Notes: generated by a model not told the origin, from the sequence alone. Shown: positions 1-9,572, counted from the stretch's first letter. The stretch is DNA of 64,000 nt from Sulfolobus islandicus Y.N.15.51 (GCF_000022485.1 NC_012623.1:2666674-2730673), one strand, 5' to 3'. Translations and numbers: made by a program.

Positions 1-157
1 TCACAACTGGAAATCCTTGTGCTCCTTCTTCGGCCAAGGAAATGGTATCCTTTAGAGCGTATACTACTAGAGAAGAATAGAGATACGTGAAAATTACATC
101 TATCAGACCTATAGCTAATATTACAATTGAAACTGCTAAAATTGTTCTCCTTCTCAT
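1..157 (-). CDS. N-terminal part of a membrane protein, cut by the window edge
   Basis: An open frame begins at an ATG (157 down to 155) and runs off the left edge after 52 codons. It starts with a basic stretch (MRRR), followed by a hydrophobic helix at about residues 5-30 ([15 protein letters not shown]), as in an N-terminal anchor or signal sequence. A TATA-like T-rich stretch lies about 25-30 nt upstream on the minus strand, inside the divergent promoter shared with the dehydratase-like gene. The family is not recognisable from this fragment. The start is inferred from the hydrophobic N-terminus. Confidence 0.5.
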   Translation of the reverse strand, partial: MRRRTILAVSIVILAIGLIDVIFTYLYSSLVVYALKDTISLAEEGAQGFPVV

Positions 158-221
158 ACAATATATACCCTATTTTCTAGCTGATAAAAACTTTATTTTT
201 TCTAAACCTTTACTTACATAC

Positions 222-1403
222 ATGACAAAGATTTCGGAAATTGAAGCGTATATTTTAGGTAAGGAGATTACGAGCGCCCAATGGGCGTCATTAATGATAC
301 TGGTAAAGGTTACAACAAGCGATGGTAGAGTAGGCTGGGGAGAAACTGTAAGCGCGTTGAGAGCCGAAGCTGTGGCAAATTTTGTAAAGAAGATAAATAC
401 TGTATTAAAAGGAAGTGACGTATTTAACGTGGAAAAGAACAAGCTAGAATGGTACAAGCATGATTTCAATATGACCATCTCCTTAGAGTCTACAACAGCC
501 TATAGTGCAGTAGATATAGCGTCCTGGGATGTAATTGGAAAAGAATGGGGAGCTCCATTATATAAATTGCTTGGAGGAAAAACGAGAGATAAAATACTTG
601 TCTACGCAAATGGATGGTATCAAAATTGCGTTATGCCAGAGGACTTTGCGGATAAGGCCAAAGAAGTCGTAAAAAAGGGGTACAAGGCTTTGAAATTCGA
701 TCCATTTGGCCCATACTTTAACGATATTTCAAAGAGAGGTCTAGATATGGCTGAGGAGAGGGTAAAGGCTGTTAGGGAGGCTGTAGGTGATAATGTGGAT
801 ATTTTAATAGAGCATCACGGTAGGTTTAATGCAAATTCAGCAATAATGATAGCGAAAAAGTTAGAGAAGTATAATCCATTGTTTATGGAGGAACCAGTTC
901 ACCCTGAGGATATGGAAGGGCTTAAAAAATATAGGGCTAATACGAGCTTAAGGATTGCATTAGGTGAGAGGATAATCAATAAACATCAAGCTTTGCACTT
1001 TATGAAAGAGGGATTGGTTGACTTCTTACAAGCTGATCTATACAGAATTGGTGGAGTTACCGAGACTAAGAAAGTAGTGGGAATTGCTGAAGTCTTTGAC
1101 GTACTGATGGCTTTCCACAATGCTCAAGGTCCGATATTAAATGCTGCAACACTACAATTTGATGCATTTATTCCCAACTTCTTAATACAAGAGTCCTTCT
1201 ATGATTGGTTCCCAAGTTGGAAGAGGGAGCTAATATATGATGGTACCCCAGTTGATAATGGATATGCAATAATACCGGAAAGACCAGGTTTGGGAGTTGA
1301 GGTAAACGAGAAAGTGTTAGAGAGTTTAAAGGTTAAGGGTGAGGAATACTTTAATCCAGAGGAACCGGTGTGGGTAGTTAAAGGAACGTGGAAGAATTAC
1401 TAG
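222..1403 (+). CDS. gluconate dehydratase-like enzyme (enolase superfamily, MR/MLE group)
   Basis: This 393-residue protein belongs to the mandelate racemase/muconate lactonising branch of the enolase superfamily. From memory it closely resembles Sulfolobus gluconate dehydratase (GnaD) of the branched Entner-Doudoroff pathway. Family signatures are readable in order: an N-terminal capping domain, KALKFDPF, the metal-ligand strand [20 protein letters not shown] and the FHNAQGP histidine. The C-terminus [12 protein letters not shown] matches my recollection of GnaD. The frame is open from 87, but the ATG at 222 gives the usual family length and has an AT-rich TATA-like stretch 26 nt upstream; the region before it encodes the divergent membrane gene. 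It may be a paralogue acting on another sugar acid. Dehydratase family is sure, substrate is not. Confidence 0.85.
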   Translation: MTKISEIEAYILGKEITSAQWASLMILVKVTTSDGRVGWGETVSALRAEAVANFVKKINTVLKGSDVFNVEKNKLEWYKHDFNMTISLESTTAYSAVDIASWDVIGKEWGAPLYKLLGGKTRDKILVYANGWYQNCVMPEDFADKAKEVVKKGYKALKFDPFGPYFNDISKRGLDMAEERVKAVREAVGDNVDILIEHHGRFNANSAIMIAKKLEKYNPLFMEEPVHPEDMEGLKKYRANTSLRIALGERIINKHQALHFMKEGLVDFLQADLYRIGGVTETKKVVGIAEVFDVLMAFHNAQGPILNAATLQFDAFIPNFLIQESFYDWFPSWKRELIYDGTPVDNGYAIIPERPGLGVEVNEKVLESLKVKGEEYFNPEEPVWVVKGTWKNY

Positions 1404-2162
1404 TTAGACCTCACCTTTAGAAATTTCCTCTGGATCTGGTTTTCTACTTATTAGCCTGCCTCCATCTATTACAATCTCAGTTCCAGTAATAAAGGTGTTT
1501 AAGTCTGATGCTAGAAAGGCCAATAGGTAAGAGGCCTCTATTGTCCTTCCCATTCTTCCTAATAGAGTTGCCGCTCTTTCATCTAAACCTGCTGGAGGTT
1601 CATTATCTTTGGAGTAAATTGGACCTGGTAACACGGTAATAACTTGTATTCCGTATTTTCCCAAATCCACAGCCATACTTCTAGTCATAGATATCAAACC
1701 ACCTTTAGTAGTGACATAGGCGAAGGATCTCTGTAATGGAAACTTAGATTGAATTGCAGAGATATTAATTATTTTTCCCTTAATGCAGTTTTTAATCATA
1801 AGCCTTGCAGCCATTCTTGATAAGAGAAAAGGCGCAGTCAAGTTTAAGCTAATCATTTCATCCCACTCTTCCATTGGAATATCAAGCACTGAATATCGTG
1901 AATTTCGTGACGCATTATTTATCAAAACGTGAATTATTCCCACGTTTTTCTCATACCATTCAATAAATGAAATAACTTCTTCTCTCCTTGTTAAATCGAC
2001 CTTTTTGAAATGTACACCTTTAGGTAGAGAACCAACTTCTCTCCTTCCTATAACGTAAACATTTGCACCTAATTTACTGAAGAGCTCAGCAGTCTTTAGA
2101 CCTATACCGGAAGTTCCACCAGTTATAAGAGAAACTTTTCCGCTTAAATCCAACTTAATCAT
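1404..2162 (-). CDS. short-chain dehydrogenase/reductase (SDR)
   Basis: This is a classical 252-residue SDR, an NAD(P)-dependent oxidoreductase. The Rossmann glycine motif TGGTSGIG lies at residues 14-21, the NNAS motif near residue 87, and the catalytic YVTTK (Tyr-x3-Lys) near residue 149, preceded by the active-site serine in INISAIQS. The C-terminal [10 protein letters not shown] is typical of the family. It converges on the dehydratase-like gene with no gap between the stop codons. That pairing suggests, but does not show, that it reduces or oxidises a sugar or sugar acid. Confidence 0.85.
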   Translation of the reverse strand: MIKLDLSGKVSLITGGTSGIGLKTAELFSKLGANVYVIGRREVGSLPKGVHFKKVDLTRREEVISFIEWYEKNVGIIHVLINNASRNSRYSVLDIPMEEWDEMISLNLTAPFLLSRMAARLMIKNCIKGKIINISAIQSKFPLQRSFAYVTTKGGLISMTRSMAVDLGKYGIQVITVLPGPIYSKDNEPPAGLDERAATLLGRMGRTIEASYLLAFLASDLNTFITGTEIVIDGGRLISRKPDPEEISKGEV

Positions 2163-2457
2163 ATAGAATAATCTTAAACTTGAATAAATAAACTTTGAAG
2201 ATGTGTAGACTACATTATATACTTTCCAATTATTACGGCTTGTAATATATAAGTATATAAATAGTATACTCCATAATTATCTAAGACGTAGAAACCAGCC
2301 TCTTATATGTATATAAAGATCGTATTGTACTCTGATGCTTTAAAACGATTAATCATTTACGCTATACTTTAAAAAGTTAATAATGGTAGTTCTCAGACAA
2401 AGTAGAAAATTACTCATTACTATAAAAGTTCTTAAACCGATTACGTTACTTTATAAT
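2163..2457. promoter_or_regulatory. intergenic promoter region
   Basis: An AT-rich stretch between the SDR gene (leftward) and the membrane gene (rightward). A TATA-like box TATAAAAG at 2421-2428 lies about 33 nt before the ATG at 2458. A second one (CTTTAAAAAG, about 2368-2377) is too close to the ATG at 2383 to serve a leaderless message from it. I see no RNA gene or repeat here. Confidence 0.35.
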
Positions 2458-3024
2458 ATGATCTTAAGTTTAATCAAGAATGAGAATACCACATTTAAAC
2501 CACTAATCCTTCCTATAGTTCTTCTTGCAATTTCTGTTAACCCATACACAGAAAGTCTAGAATTTCACTATCCTGCAATTTATATGATTTCTCACTATCT
2601 AGTTTACTTCTCTGGAATATTTGTCGGTTATAAGTACTTTAAGGGCGACGAAATTTCATTAGCACTTGGGTTGATACCACCTATCTTGTGGCACTTACCA
2701 TATTTTTTCGCATTAGGTGCAGCTTTCGCAACGTATAGGGTAATTCTCGAAATAACACTTCTTGTCGGTGGAATTCTTGCGGGTTCCTCAATTAAATACG
2801 TAAAGTTTTACCTAAAAGTTACATTATTCGCACTCTGGATGTTGGGAGACAGTGCACTAGCAATAATATTCATCGTATCGAGTCCGATATATTCAAATGT
2901 TGCTTACAATTTCTCTCCATATTCTCCATCATCCCTTCCAATCGCTGGTGTAGCGATGTTCATTGCAATGAATGTGTTCCTAGGGTACGTTATAGCTAAA
3001 TACATAAAAGGAATAGTAGGGTGA
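2458..3024 (+). CDS. multispanning membrane protein, unknown (possibly DUF1404 family)
   Basis: This is a 188-residue, strongly hydrophobic protein with about five or six predicted transmembrane segments and little extramembrane sequence. The frame is open from 2383, but the ATG at 2458 sits below a TATA box and directly before the first hydrophobic segment, so I prefer it. It converges with the two small membrane genes behind soxL. Small Sulfolobales-specific membrane proteins are common near terminal oxidases; membership of DUF1404 is a guess from overall look. No catalytic or metal-binding motif is visible. Confidence 0.6.
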   Translation: MILSLIKNENTTFKPLILPIVLLAISVNPYTESLEFHYPAIYMISHYLVYFSGIFVGYKYFKGDEISLALGLIPPILWHLPYFFALGAAFATYRVILEITLLVGGILAGSSIKYVKFYLKVTLFALWMLGDSALAIIFIVSSPIYSNVAYNFSPYSPSSLPIAGVAMFIAMNVFLGYVIAKYIKGIVG

Positions 3025-3064
3025 GCCGAAAGGTCTTTCACTAAAAAGGGGGTTCTTTAAAAAA

Positions 3065-3475
3065 TTAAATTGCGTAAAATAGAACAGACGATGTACAAAA
3101 TAGCGATCCGAAGAATCCTAGTGCCATTAAATAGGCATAGTCTGGAATTAATAAGCCATAAAAAGCTAGACCACCAGCTGCTGCTATTCCTATAAACAAT
3201 AAATTCAAGAGGGAAAATAGGTATACTGATCTTATACCTTCTCTAACAGATTGAGCAAGCATTGCAGCACCGAAAAACCCCACAAGCATGGCAAGGGTTA
3301 TATGACTTGACAATGTCAACGCCTCTGAATAGGCATTTAGTGGGAATTTATCATAAAATAATGTAGCTATCCCCGCGTAGAATAATCCAGCTAACAGTAT
3401 AGTCTCAGTTAAGGAGATATATAACATCAGCCTACTTGGCCTTATTCTAGACTGTGAAACTACCAATTTACTCAC
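3065..3475 (-). CDS. small four-helix membrane protein, paralogue of the upstream gene
   Basis: This 136-residue membrane protein has about four hydrophobic helices. It is the last gene of the soxL transcription unit. Its ATG overlaps the stop codon of the preceding gene by four bases (ATGA), which indicates translational coupling. Along its whole length it aligns by eye with the preceding protein: a helix starting ETILLAGLFYAG against EVAILLALYAG, similar helix spacing and the same C-terminal helix ending near the stop. No redox motif is seen. The position suggests an accessory role in the Rieske/quinol-oxidase complex, which is inference only. Confidence 0.7.
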   Translation of the reverse strand: MSKLVVSQSRIRPSRLMLYISLTETILLAGLFYAGIATLFYDKFPLNAYSEALTLSSHITLAMLVGFFGAAMLAQSVREGIRSVYLFSLLNLLFIGIAAAGGLAFYGLLIPDYAYLMALGFFGSLFCTSSVLFYAI

Positions 3476-3900
3476 CCCTTACTTATACTATATATTAAAC
3501 AACCGGAGGCAGTTATAAGTGCAAATACAAAACTCATTCCCATTTGAAGCAAGTAATTCACATCTATCACACCTCCAAAATAAAATGATCCAGCAAACGC
3601 TGCAAAAAGGACTGAAAGAACGTTTAGAATAGAGATTATAATTGCACCCTTATCCTTATAACTAACTGCGGATGCGAGCAAACCTATGCTTAATATAGCA
3701 ACTAGAATCGCACCATATAAATGTATTATTAAGGGTACCCCTTGAAGAGGAAGGTTGTATACAGCTAATAACATGCCTCCAGCGTAGAGAGCCAATAATA
3801 TTGCCACCTCACCAGAAGCTATTGCTGGCATATAATTCATTCTGGACATCATCTTACTTATTTGGATATACTTCTCATATATTAATTCAATAGTTCCCAA
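3472..3900 (-). CDS. small four-helix membrane protein downstream of soxL
   Basis: This membrane protein of about 142 residues is cotranscribed with soxL. The open frame extends back to 4044, but that part overlaps the conserved C-terminus of SoxL in another frame. A GGTGAT ribosome site just after the soxL stop is followed by a TTG at 3900, which I take as the start; the ATG at 3852 is the alternative. The protein has four hydrophobic segments and aligns throughout with the next gene, so the two arose by tandem duplication. Its function is unknown; a structural partner of the Rieske protein or oxidase is possible. Confidence 0.6.
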   Translation of the reverse strand: MGTIELIYEKYIQISKMMSRMNYMPAIASGEVAILLALYAGGMLLAVYNLPLQGVPLIIHLYGAILVAILSIGLLASAVSYKDKGAIIISILNVLSVLFAAFAGSFYFGGVIDVNYLLQMGMSFVFALITASGCLIYSISKG

Positions 3901-3910
3901 CACAATCACC

Positions 3911-4897
3911 CTACTGATAGGTGTTTCCAGCATTCTGAAGCTCTGTATAGCAATTACTCGGAGTTTGACCAGATTGTAATAGCATTTTTTGACATCCAGT
4001 TGCTTGGTCATATGAAGATAGATATGCATATCCAGAAAGATCATTAGTGCGTCCTAATATTGTAGGAGCATTTAAGTTCATGCCAATTGCGTAAAGGTAA
4101 TCAGTATTAGAATCCCAATATAATTGCACGTAAGGTAATGGTCTAACTGTGGGACCAGTCAGTACAGAAGCTCCGTGGTAAGGATCATAAGTAGAACCGT
4201 GGCAATCACAATGTATAACTCCGGGTGCATTTGCTTGTTGAGCCGCTTGAAGTGCCACTTCGGGCAAGAAGTTAGGAGTAGGTAAACCAACTTTCATGTA
4301 TTTTGGCGGAAAGAAGTGAATCTCAGGTGGCGTACATCCCAAATGTTGGCATATGGCTGAAAAAGCTACTATTGAATTATTGGGTCCAACTCCGCCAGGA
4401 AAAGTATAAGTCTTACCGTTTTCCGGAATTACAACCGTAGTTGGAGGGATTTTTATAGGATTATCGTTGTCATCGCCTAAATTCAAGAGGAAAGTTATAT
4501 CACCTTGCATTGGATATTCAAATAATAAGATCTCCGGATTATTTACTGGAATTTGAGACGTCTTAATTGGATTACCGCTGGAGTCGACTATTATTACCCA
4601 AGGAAATTGTTTCAAACTTATTTCAGGTTGATTTAGATACGAAATGACCGGAATTGCACTTAATACTGCAGCTGCACCTATACCTATGAGAACGCCCTTT
4701 AGGAAAGCTCTCTTGCTGGGATCAAGAGGACCTACATTTTTCTCAGCGTAATTGTACAAATAATCTCTTCCACTTTTCATAAACTCCTTCTCATCAAACC
4801 TAGTTTTTGGATCTCTCATTTTTCTCAGAAGTTTAATGACAAATATAAGATCATCACGCTTAATGATAGGTATTCCCTTAGCCATATTACTTACCAA
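3911..4897 (-). CDS. soxL: Rieske iron-sulfur protein SoxL
   Basis: A 328-residue Rieske [2Fe-2S] protein that passes electrons from quinol in the archaeal respiratory chain. The two cluster-binding loops are intact: CQHLGC at about residue 183 and CDCHG at about residue 232. Near residues 62-85 a basic SKRAFLKG is followed by one hydrophobic helix, the membrane anchor or Tat-like signal that holds the domain on the outer face. It is transcribed divergently from soxABCD, the known arrangement of soxL in Sulfolobus, and heads a three-gene unit with two small membrane proteins. Confidence 0.93.
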   Translation of the reverse strand: MVSNMAKGIPIIKRDDLIFVIKLLRKMRDPKTRFDEKEFMKSGRDYLYNYAEKNVGPLDPSKRAFLKGVLIGIGAAAVLSAIPVISYLNQPEISLKQFPWVIIVDSSGNPIKTSQIPVNNPEILLFEYPMQGDITFLLNLGDDNDNPIKIPPTTVVIPENGKTYTFPGGVGPNNSIVAFSAICQHLGCTPPEIHFFPPKYMKVGLPTPNFLPEVALQAAQQANAPGVIHCDCHGSTYDPYHGASVLTGPTVRPLPYVQLYWDSNTDYLYAIGMNLNAPTILGRTNDLSGYAYLSSYDQATGCQKMLLQSGQTPSNCYTELQNAGNTYQ

Positions 4898-4918
4898 TTT
4901 TAGAATGCGAGCTATGCC

Positions 4919-4931
4919 TTAAAAAATTTTA
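4919..4931 (-). promoter_or_regulatory. TATA box of soxL
   Basis: On the minus strand an AAATTTTTTAAGG-like element is centred about 26 nt upstream of the soxL ATG at 4897. This is the normal archaeal spacing for a start at or near the initiation codon. Confidence 0.5.
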
Positions 4932-5281
4932 TTTTAAAATTTTCCATTGCAAATGTTAGCTTTATTTATTGCACAAAGTTTTTAGTAATTTTATAGTAAC
5001 ATACCTTTTACGAGGGAGTTTATTATGCAATGAAATTAACTAAATAAATAAGTAAAAATAAGCACAAACCTTTACGTGTTAGAAATTATATGATAAAGTG
5101 AATAACATATTTATATTTATTTGGGTAAAACTATTATGTTAGTAAATTAAGATTTGACATAATAGTAAATGCCAGTACCTACAATTTTTCTTATAGTAAA
5201 CTAGATTATGTAATTCTAATTTTAATTAACTTAACTTTAACGGAGTTTAAGTTATTAAATCTTCGAAAAATTTCAAATAAA
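4932..5281. other. divergent intergenic region soxL/soxA
   Basis: About 430 bases separate the start codons of soxL and soxA, an unusually long control region for this genome. The middle is very AT-rich, with no reading frame of note, no tRNA-like structure and no clear inverted repeat. Long AT-rich spacers of this type usually hold regulator sites; I cannot name one. Confidence 0.4.
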
Positions 5282-5292
5282 GATTTATAAGC
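5282..5292 (+). promoter_or_regulatory. TATA box and ribosome site of soxA
   Basis: ATTTATAAGCC is centred about 39 nt before the soxA ATG at 5326. It predicts a transcript with a leader of roughly 13 nt. The leader contains AGGTG at 5315-5319, a usable Shine-Dalgarno sequence, so this operon appears not to be leaderless. Confidence 0.45.
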
Positions 5293-5325
5293 CTCGGTAC
5301 TGTAAAAAAGAATTAGGTGTAAATT

Positions 5326-5832
5326 ATGGATATTAAGGAACACGCCGAGGAAGTGTGGTTTATAATTATGTTGATCTTGGTTGCAACATTCTTCAGTTGG
5401 AACGTTTACTATATTCTAACTGGAAAGAGCTTCAGTTTAAGATATGGTTTACCAGAATTCTCTGGCTTACCTCCACAAGGACAAGAGGCAGTAAAGTATT
5501 TTGAAACTCACCCTCCACCTCCCGGGGAGTATTCTGAGGTCATAAATGGTACACTAGTAGTTAATATTACTGCAGTACAATACAAGTGGATTCCAAACGT
5601 TATAGTAGCTAACGTGAGTGAACCAGTAGTACTGATAGTAAACTCTCCACAAGCGGATACTGGATTCTACTTAAGGCTCCCAAATGGGCTAATTAATATA
5701 AATGATGTTCCAGGGATTACAAGCTATGTTTATTTTATAACTCCTAATCAGCCGGGAAATTACACGTGGTATAATGCAGAATATGATGGTTATGCTTCTT
5801 CATATATGACTGGAACTCTGGAGGTGATATAA
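5326..5832 (+). CDS. soxA: quinol oxidase subunit II, SoxA
   Basis: A 168-residue subunit II of the SoxABCD quinol oxidase. One N-terminal transmembrane helix (about residues 10-32) precedes a cupredoxin-fold domain on the outer face. The C-terminal part contains no cysteine, so the binuclear Cu-A site of cytochrome c oxidases is missing. This is what is known for quinol-oxidising SoxA and it shows that the enzyme takes electrons from caldariella quinol. The stop codon shares one base with the ATG of soxB. Confidence 0.92.
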   Translation: MDIKEHAEEVWFIIMLILVATFFSWNVYYILTGKSFSLRYGLPEFSGLPPQGQEAVKYFETHPPPPGEYSEVINGTLVVNITAVQYKWIPNVIVANVSEPVVLIVNSPQADTGFYLRLPNGLININDVPGITSYVYFITPNQPGNYTWYNAEYDGYASSYMTGTLEVI

Positions 5833-7361
5833 TGAGTATTATAAAACAAATAAAAAATACTATAATGCCTAAAAACACGTTAAACGTAGTTTGGCTTTAC
5901 ACAATAGGTTCCATATTCTGGCTAGGAGTTTTAGGAATTGCAGCCATGAATCTAAGGACTTATTTAACGTTTAATAGTAATTCCCCCAACGTGGGAGAAC
6001 TATACTATAGTGCATTAACTATTCACGGCTGGGCCGGTATGTTTGGATTTGTACCTTTAGCTGCGGTAGCTGTAATCGCGTTTGCAATGTATAAGAGTAA
6101 CTTATCAATTGTACACACTAAGTTAATGTCTATTTTCTTCTGGTTGTCTAACATATTCTTAGCAATTGGGTTTGCTGGATCTCCTGATATGGGTTGGTAC
6201 ATGTACCCTCCACTAGCAATAGAATCGGATAGTAACTTCCACGCCTTTCTGTTTTATACTTCGCCAGCCTTGATGGGTATGGCTTACTTATCCCTAACTT
6301 TAGCCTTCATATTACAGATAGCGATGTTCATAACACTGATTGCAGATGCATACGCTACAAAACCAAGAAATGAAAGACTGAACATATTTGGAGCTTATGG
6401 AGTAGCTTTTGCAATAGTTATTGCAATAACTCTTCCCGCATTAGCAGCATCTACATTATGGTATACGTTATATTTCTTTGCAGGAGTTCCAGTTAACCCA
6501 TTGTTATGGGCATTGCTATTTTGGTTCTATGGACATCCCGTAGTATATTACCTTCCATTCCCGTTGTTTGGCGCTTTGTACTACTATGTACCAAAATACG
6601 CTGGAAGGGCACTCTTCAGTGAGAAGTGGGCTAGATGGAATATATACTTACTATCAATAGGCTCAATGCTTATATGGGTTCACCATCTGCAAACTTGGCC
6701 ATTACCTATAGATCTGAGAATATGGGTAAACTTATCCACACTGATTTTAGCCTCAGGGTCTGGTCTTACCGTGCTGAACTTAGGGTTAACAATACTTCTT
6801 TCTCAAAAATATAACTGGAAAGACCCAGTGGGAATGGGAGCACTGATTGCATTAGTAGGATTCATATTAGCTGGTGTTCAAGCATTAGTTTTACCAGAGA
6901 ATTCGATAAATCCACTATTCCACAATACCTATTACATAGTAGGGCATTTCCACCTAATGATATGGACATTAATAGTAATGGGCTTCACTACAGCATTTTT
7001 AGATATGTTAAGAAGCACATTTGGTGGATTCAACTTCAGCGAACAAGCTTCTAAGTGGATGAGAATTGGAATGATATGGTGGACTGCGCCATTTTTGGGT
7101 GTAGGTTATACCATGTCAGTTATTGGCTATCTAGGAATGTTAAGGAGAATGATAGCTTATCCAGCAATGTTCCAACCATATAACTTGCTAGAGTCGTTCC
7201 TAGCTGAAATAGGAATTCCAGGGTTATTAGTAACGATATTTGTAGGTATTTTCGATGCGTTAGCTTATGCCTCTAAGCAAAATGTTTTTTCCACTTCTAC
7301 CCCCTCAACTCCCTCTAATTTACCCGTAATGGCGGAAGATGGGGTGAGTAAAAATGGGTGA
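5832..7361 (+). CDS. soxB: heme-copper quinol oxidase subunit I, SoxB
   Basis: A 509-residue catalytic subunit with about 12 transmembrane helices. All histidine ligands can be read: HGWAGM (low-spin heme), GHPVVYY (Cu-B with the cross-linked Tyr region), VHHLQTW (the Cu-B histidine pair) and VGHFHLMIW (high-spin and low-spin heme ligands). The enzyme reduces oxygen to water with aa3 hemes and pumps protons. The family is the B-type heme-copper oxidases found in Sulfolobales. It begins on the last base of soxA and overlaps soxC by eight bases. Confidence 0.95.
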   Translation: MSIIKQIKNTIMPKNTLNVVWLYTIGSIFWLGVLGIAAMNLRTYLTFNSNSPNVGELYYSALTIHGWAGMFGFVPLAAVAVIAFAMYKSNLSIVHTKLMSIFFWLSNIFLAIGFAGSPDMGWYMYPPLAIESDSNFHAFLFYTSPALMGMAYLSLTLAFILQIAMFITLIADAYATKPRNERLNIFGAYGVAFAIVIAITLPALAASTLWYTLYFFAGVPVNPLLWALLFWFYGHPVVYYLPFPLFGALYYYVPKYAGRALFSEKWARWNIYLLSIGSMLIWVHHLQTWPLPIDLRIWVNLSTLILASGSGLTVLNLGLTILLSQKYNWKDPVGMGALIALVGFILAGVQALVLPENSINPLFHNTYYIVGHFHLMIWTLIVMGFTTAFLDMLRSTFGGFNFSEQASKWMRIGMIWWTAPFLGVGYTMSVIGYLGMLRRMIAYPAMFQPYNLLESFLAEIGIPGLLVTIFVGIFDALAYASKQNVFSTSTPSTPSNLPVMAEDGVSKNG

Positions 7362-9027
7362 GGAAAAGAAGGGAATTATAGATACTATAATTGATAGAGT
7401 AGGTGTAACTGAAGCACCACTGTTTAAGACACCAGATTACATGTATAATCTATCCTATTGGCTAGGTGCAATGGTATCTGCTGCTTTCATTTATACCGTT
7501 ATTACTGGACTATTCCTCTTAATGTATTACCAACCGGCCTTTGCATATCAATCTACACAAAGTATCATATCTAGCGTACCCTATGGCCCAGTATTATTAT
7601 TTAGCCATTTATATGGCTCATACATAATGATAATATTAGCATATATACACATGTTTAGAAACTTCTACAAGGGGGCATACAAAAAGCCGAGAGAATTGCA
7701 GTGGATAACCGGAGTGATTCTCCTTTTACTAACATTAGGGGCATCGTTCTTTGGATACAGCTTAGTAAGTGATGTCCTTGGAGTAAACGCGATAGATATT
7801 GGAGATCAATTATTGGTTGGTACTGGTATTCCAGGTGCAACAACTATAGTAGGCTGGCTGTTTGGTCCAGGAGGAAGTGCAGCATTATCTTCAGATCCCT
7901 TAGTGAGATCAGAATTGTTTGATAGATTATTAGGGTGGCATATATTGCTAGTATTTCTGCTGGGAGCTCTATTCCTATTCCACTTCATGCTGGCAGAGAG
8001 GTATGGAATGACACCTTCAGCTAAGGATAAACCTAAAGTACCAGCATATTACACTAAGGAAGAACAGCAAAGATTTAATGAGTGGTGGCCTAGGAACTTT
8101 GTTTATATGCTATCAGTTGTATTACTAACATGGGGAATAATATTATTTGTTCCCAACTTATTAGCAAATATAAATGGATTACCAATAGTGATTAATCCCT
8201 ATCCAGCCCCGCAAGCAGGTTCGCCAGAGTCTACGAGTGTGCAACCCTATCCACCATGGTTCTTCTTATTCCTATACAAATTTGTTGATTTCCTATTACC
8301 TAACGGAATGCCAATCACTCCAATATTAGTTTTGGCGGTGCTCATTATAGGTCTTTTAGTACTAATCTTCCTTCCATTCTTAGATCCCAGTGACGACTTA
8401 CGTGTTACTAGGAGAAAGTTCTGGACATGGATAGTTAGTACTTTAGCTGTATATCTGATAGAGCTATCTGTTTGGGGATACTTGGAACCAGGTGTGCCAG
8501 TTCCGTTCTCACAAGAGATAGAATACTTAGGGTTACCGTTAATTGTTATAGGAATACTTGTCTACTTATGGCCAGTAAAGCAAAATAATACTCCAATTAC
8601 AAGGACTGAAACAAAGGTAATTAAAATGAACATAACTCCAATGGAAATACTCTTAGCTTCTGTATCCGCATTATCCTTGGCAGGGACATTTGTAAACTTC
8701 CTAGAATTCCCTACAATTATAAACGGAATTATTTTAATACCAGTGGGATTATTTACATTGTATATGCTAAGAAGAGTTGCCGCATTTATAGTCGGAAAAA
8801 AACCAGTAGCAGCTGTAGGAAGCAGTGTAGCAGCCAGTTGGAACAAGAAAGCTGCGTTTTATGGAATAGTAATAATTTTTATCGTCTCCTTATTCCTATT
8901 AGGTCTAATGTGGACATTACCAAGTATAGGGCCACAATCAACTTATGCTGGAATGGATTTAGGCGTAATTCTAATGCTGTGGGGAATAGCAGTGCAACTT
9001 TATCATTATGAAATCTATGTAAAATAG
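7354..9027 (+). CDS. soxC: cytochrome b-like subunit SoxC (diheme cytochrome a587)
   Basis: A 557-residue membrane protein homologous to cytochrome b of bc1 complexes. Two histidine pairs of the form His-x13-His lie on helices B and D (HLYGSY...YIH near residue 78 and WHILLV...LFH near residue 195), which bind two hemes. The Q-outer-site-like PYPPWFFLFLYK occurs near residue 300, followed by further helices up to the C-terminus. It passes quinol electrons to the oxidase within the SoxABCD supercomplex. A GGTGA ribosome site precedes the ATG, inside the end of soxB. Confidence 0.93.
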   Translation: MGEEKKGIIDTIIDRVGVTEAPLFKTPDYMYNLSYWLGAMVSAAFIYTVITGLFLLMYYQPAFAYQSTQSIISSVPYGPVLLFSHLYGSYIMIILAYIHMFRNFYKGAYKKPRELQWITGVILLLLTLGASFFGYSLVSDVLGVNAIDIGDQLLVGTGIPGATTIVGWLFGPGGSAALSSDPLVRSELFDRLLGWHILLVFLLGALFLFHFMLAERYGMTPSAKDKPKVPAYYTKEEQQRFNEWWPRNFVYMLSVVLLTWGIILFVPNLLANINGLPIVINPYPAPQAGSPESTSVQPYPPWFFLFLYKFVDFLLPNGMPITPILVLAVLIIGLLVLIFLPFLDPSDDLRVTRRKFWTWIVSTLAVYLIELSVWGYLEPGVPVPFSQEIEYLGLPLIVIGILVYLWPVKQNNTPITRTETKVIKMNITPMEILLASVSALSLAGTFVNFLEFPTIINGIILIPVGLFTLYMLRRVAAFIVGKKPVAAVGSSVAASWNKKAAFYGIVIIFIVSLFLLGLMWTLPSIGPQSTYAGMDLGVILMLWGIAVQLYHYEIYVK

Positions 9028-9039
9028 GGGTGAGTGAGA

Positions 9040-9162
9040 ATGAACAAGCTAGGTATAGCAATTTTGGCTCTAATATTTGGAGCCACCGCATTCATGGCTG
9101 GATTTATGGCGTATAACTTGTTATGGGACTCTGTTAAAATTATAGCGATAATGGTGGGATAA
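9040..9162 (+). CDS. soxD: small membrane subunit SoxD
   Basis: A 40-residue protein with one long hydrophobic helix (ILALIFGATAFMAGFMAYNLL) starting at MNKLG. Size, composition and place directly behind soxC match the tiny SoxD subunit described in the Sulfolobus quinol oxidase. A GGGGTGAGTGAGA ribosome site stands just before the ATG. Single-helix subunits of this kind stabilise the oxidase; a catalytic role is not expected. Confidence 0.85.
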   Translation: MNKLGIAILALIFGATAFMAGFMAYNLLWDSVKIIAIMVG

Positions 9163-9163
9163 A

Positions 9164-9358
9164 ATGAAAAACTATACCATAGCTGGAATTATATCGGGAA
9201 TAATGACTATATTTTTTATAATACTCTCCTTACCTCTTAACTTCATTTCGGCACGTAGTATAGGAGTTGATCCAACAAGTATAATAATGGCAACAGTATA
9301 CATGCTCTTAGCGAGCATAATATTCATAATACTCTTTAAGGGAATAAACAAGCTATGA
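9164..9358 (+). CDS. small two-helix membrane protein of the sox operon
   Basis: A 64-residue protein with two hydrophobic helices (about residues 6-27 and 40-59). It starts two bases after the soxD stop, so it belongs to the same operon. No motif is visible. It is probably a small accessory subunit or assembly factor of the quinol oxidase, judged from position only. Confidence 0.65.
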   Translation: MKNYTIAGIISGIMTIFFIILSLPLNFISARSIGVDPTSIIMATVYMLLASIIFIILFKGINKL

Positions 9359-9368
9359 AGGTCTATAA

Positions 9369-9393
9369 GCTTTTTTAAATTATTTTTTATTTA
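9369..9393 (+). terminator. T-rich terminator after the sox operon
   Basis: Directly after the last sox gene come two runs of six T residues within a short AT-rich stretch (CTTTTTTAAATTATTTTTTATTT). Runs of T on the coding strand are the usual transcription end signal in Sulfolobus. There is no hairpin. Confidence 0.5.
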
Positions 9394-9572
9394 TAACTCA
9401 AGTTTAACTAACATATATTAATTACAATCACCGTAAACTAGTAGTTAGTTTTAAATATCTTATGCGTCTATATAAAACATTTTTCATAGAAAGATATAAA
9501 AAGAAATAGCGTCATGAACTCAGATTTGGATTAACTATATATACTAAATAGTTCTATGATAGTCTATTAGAC

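Noticed and set aside
87-221. N-terminal extension of the dehydratase-like protein
   Set aside because: The upstream frame encodes no enolase-fold sequence, and the opposite strand carries the hydrophobic start of another gene. The ATG at 222 gives the family length.
3901-4044. N-terminal extension of the second membrane protein into soxL
   Set aside because: It overlaps the conserved C-terminus of SoxL in another frame and contains no membrane segment; the GGTGAT-TTG start fits better.
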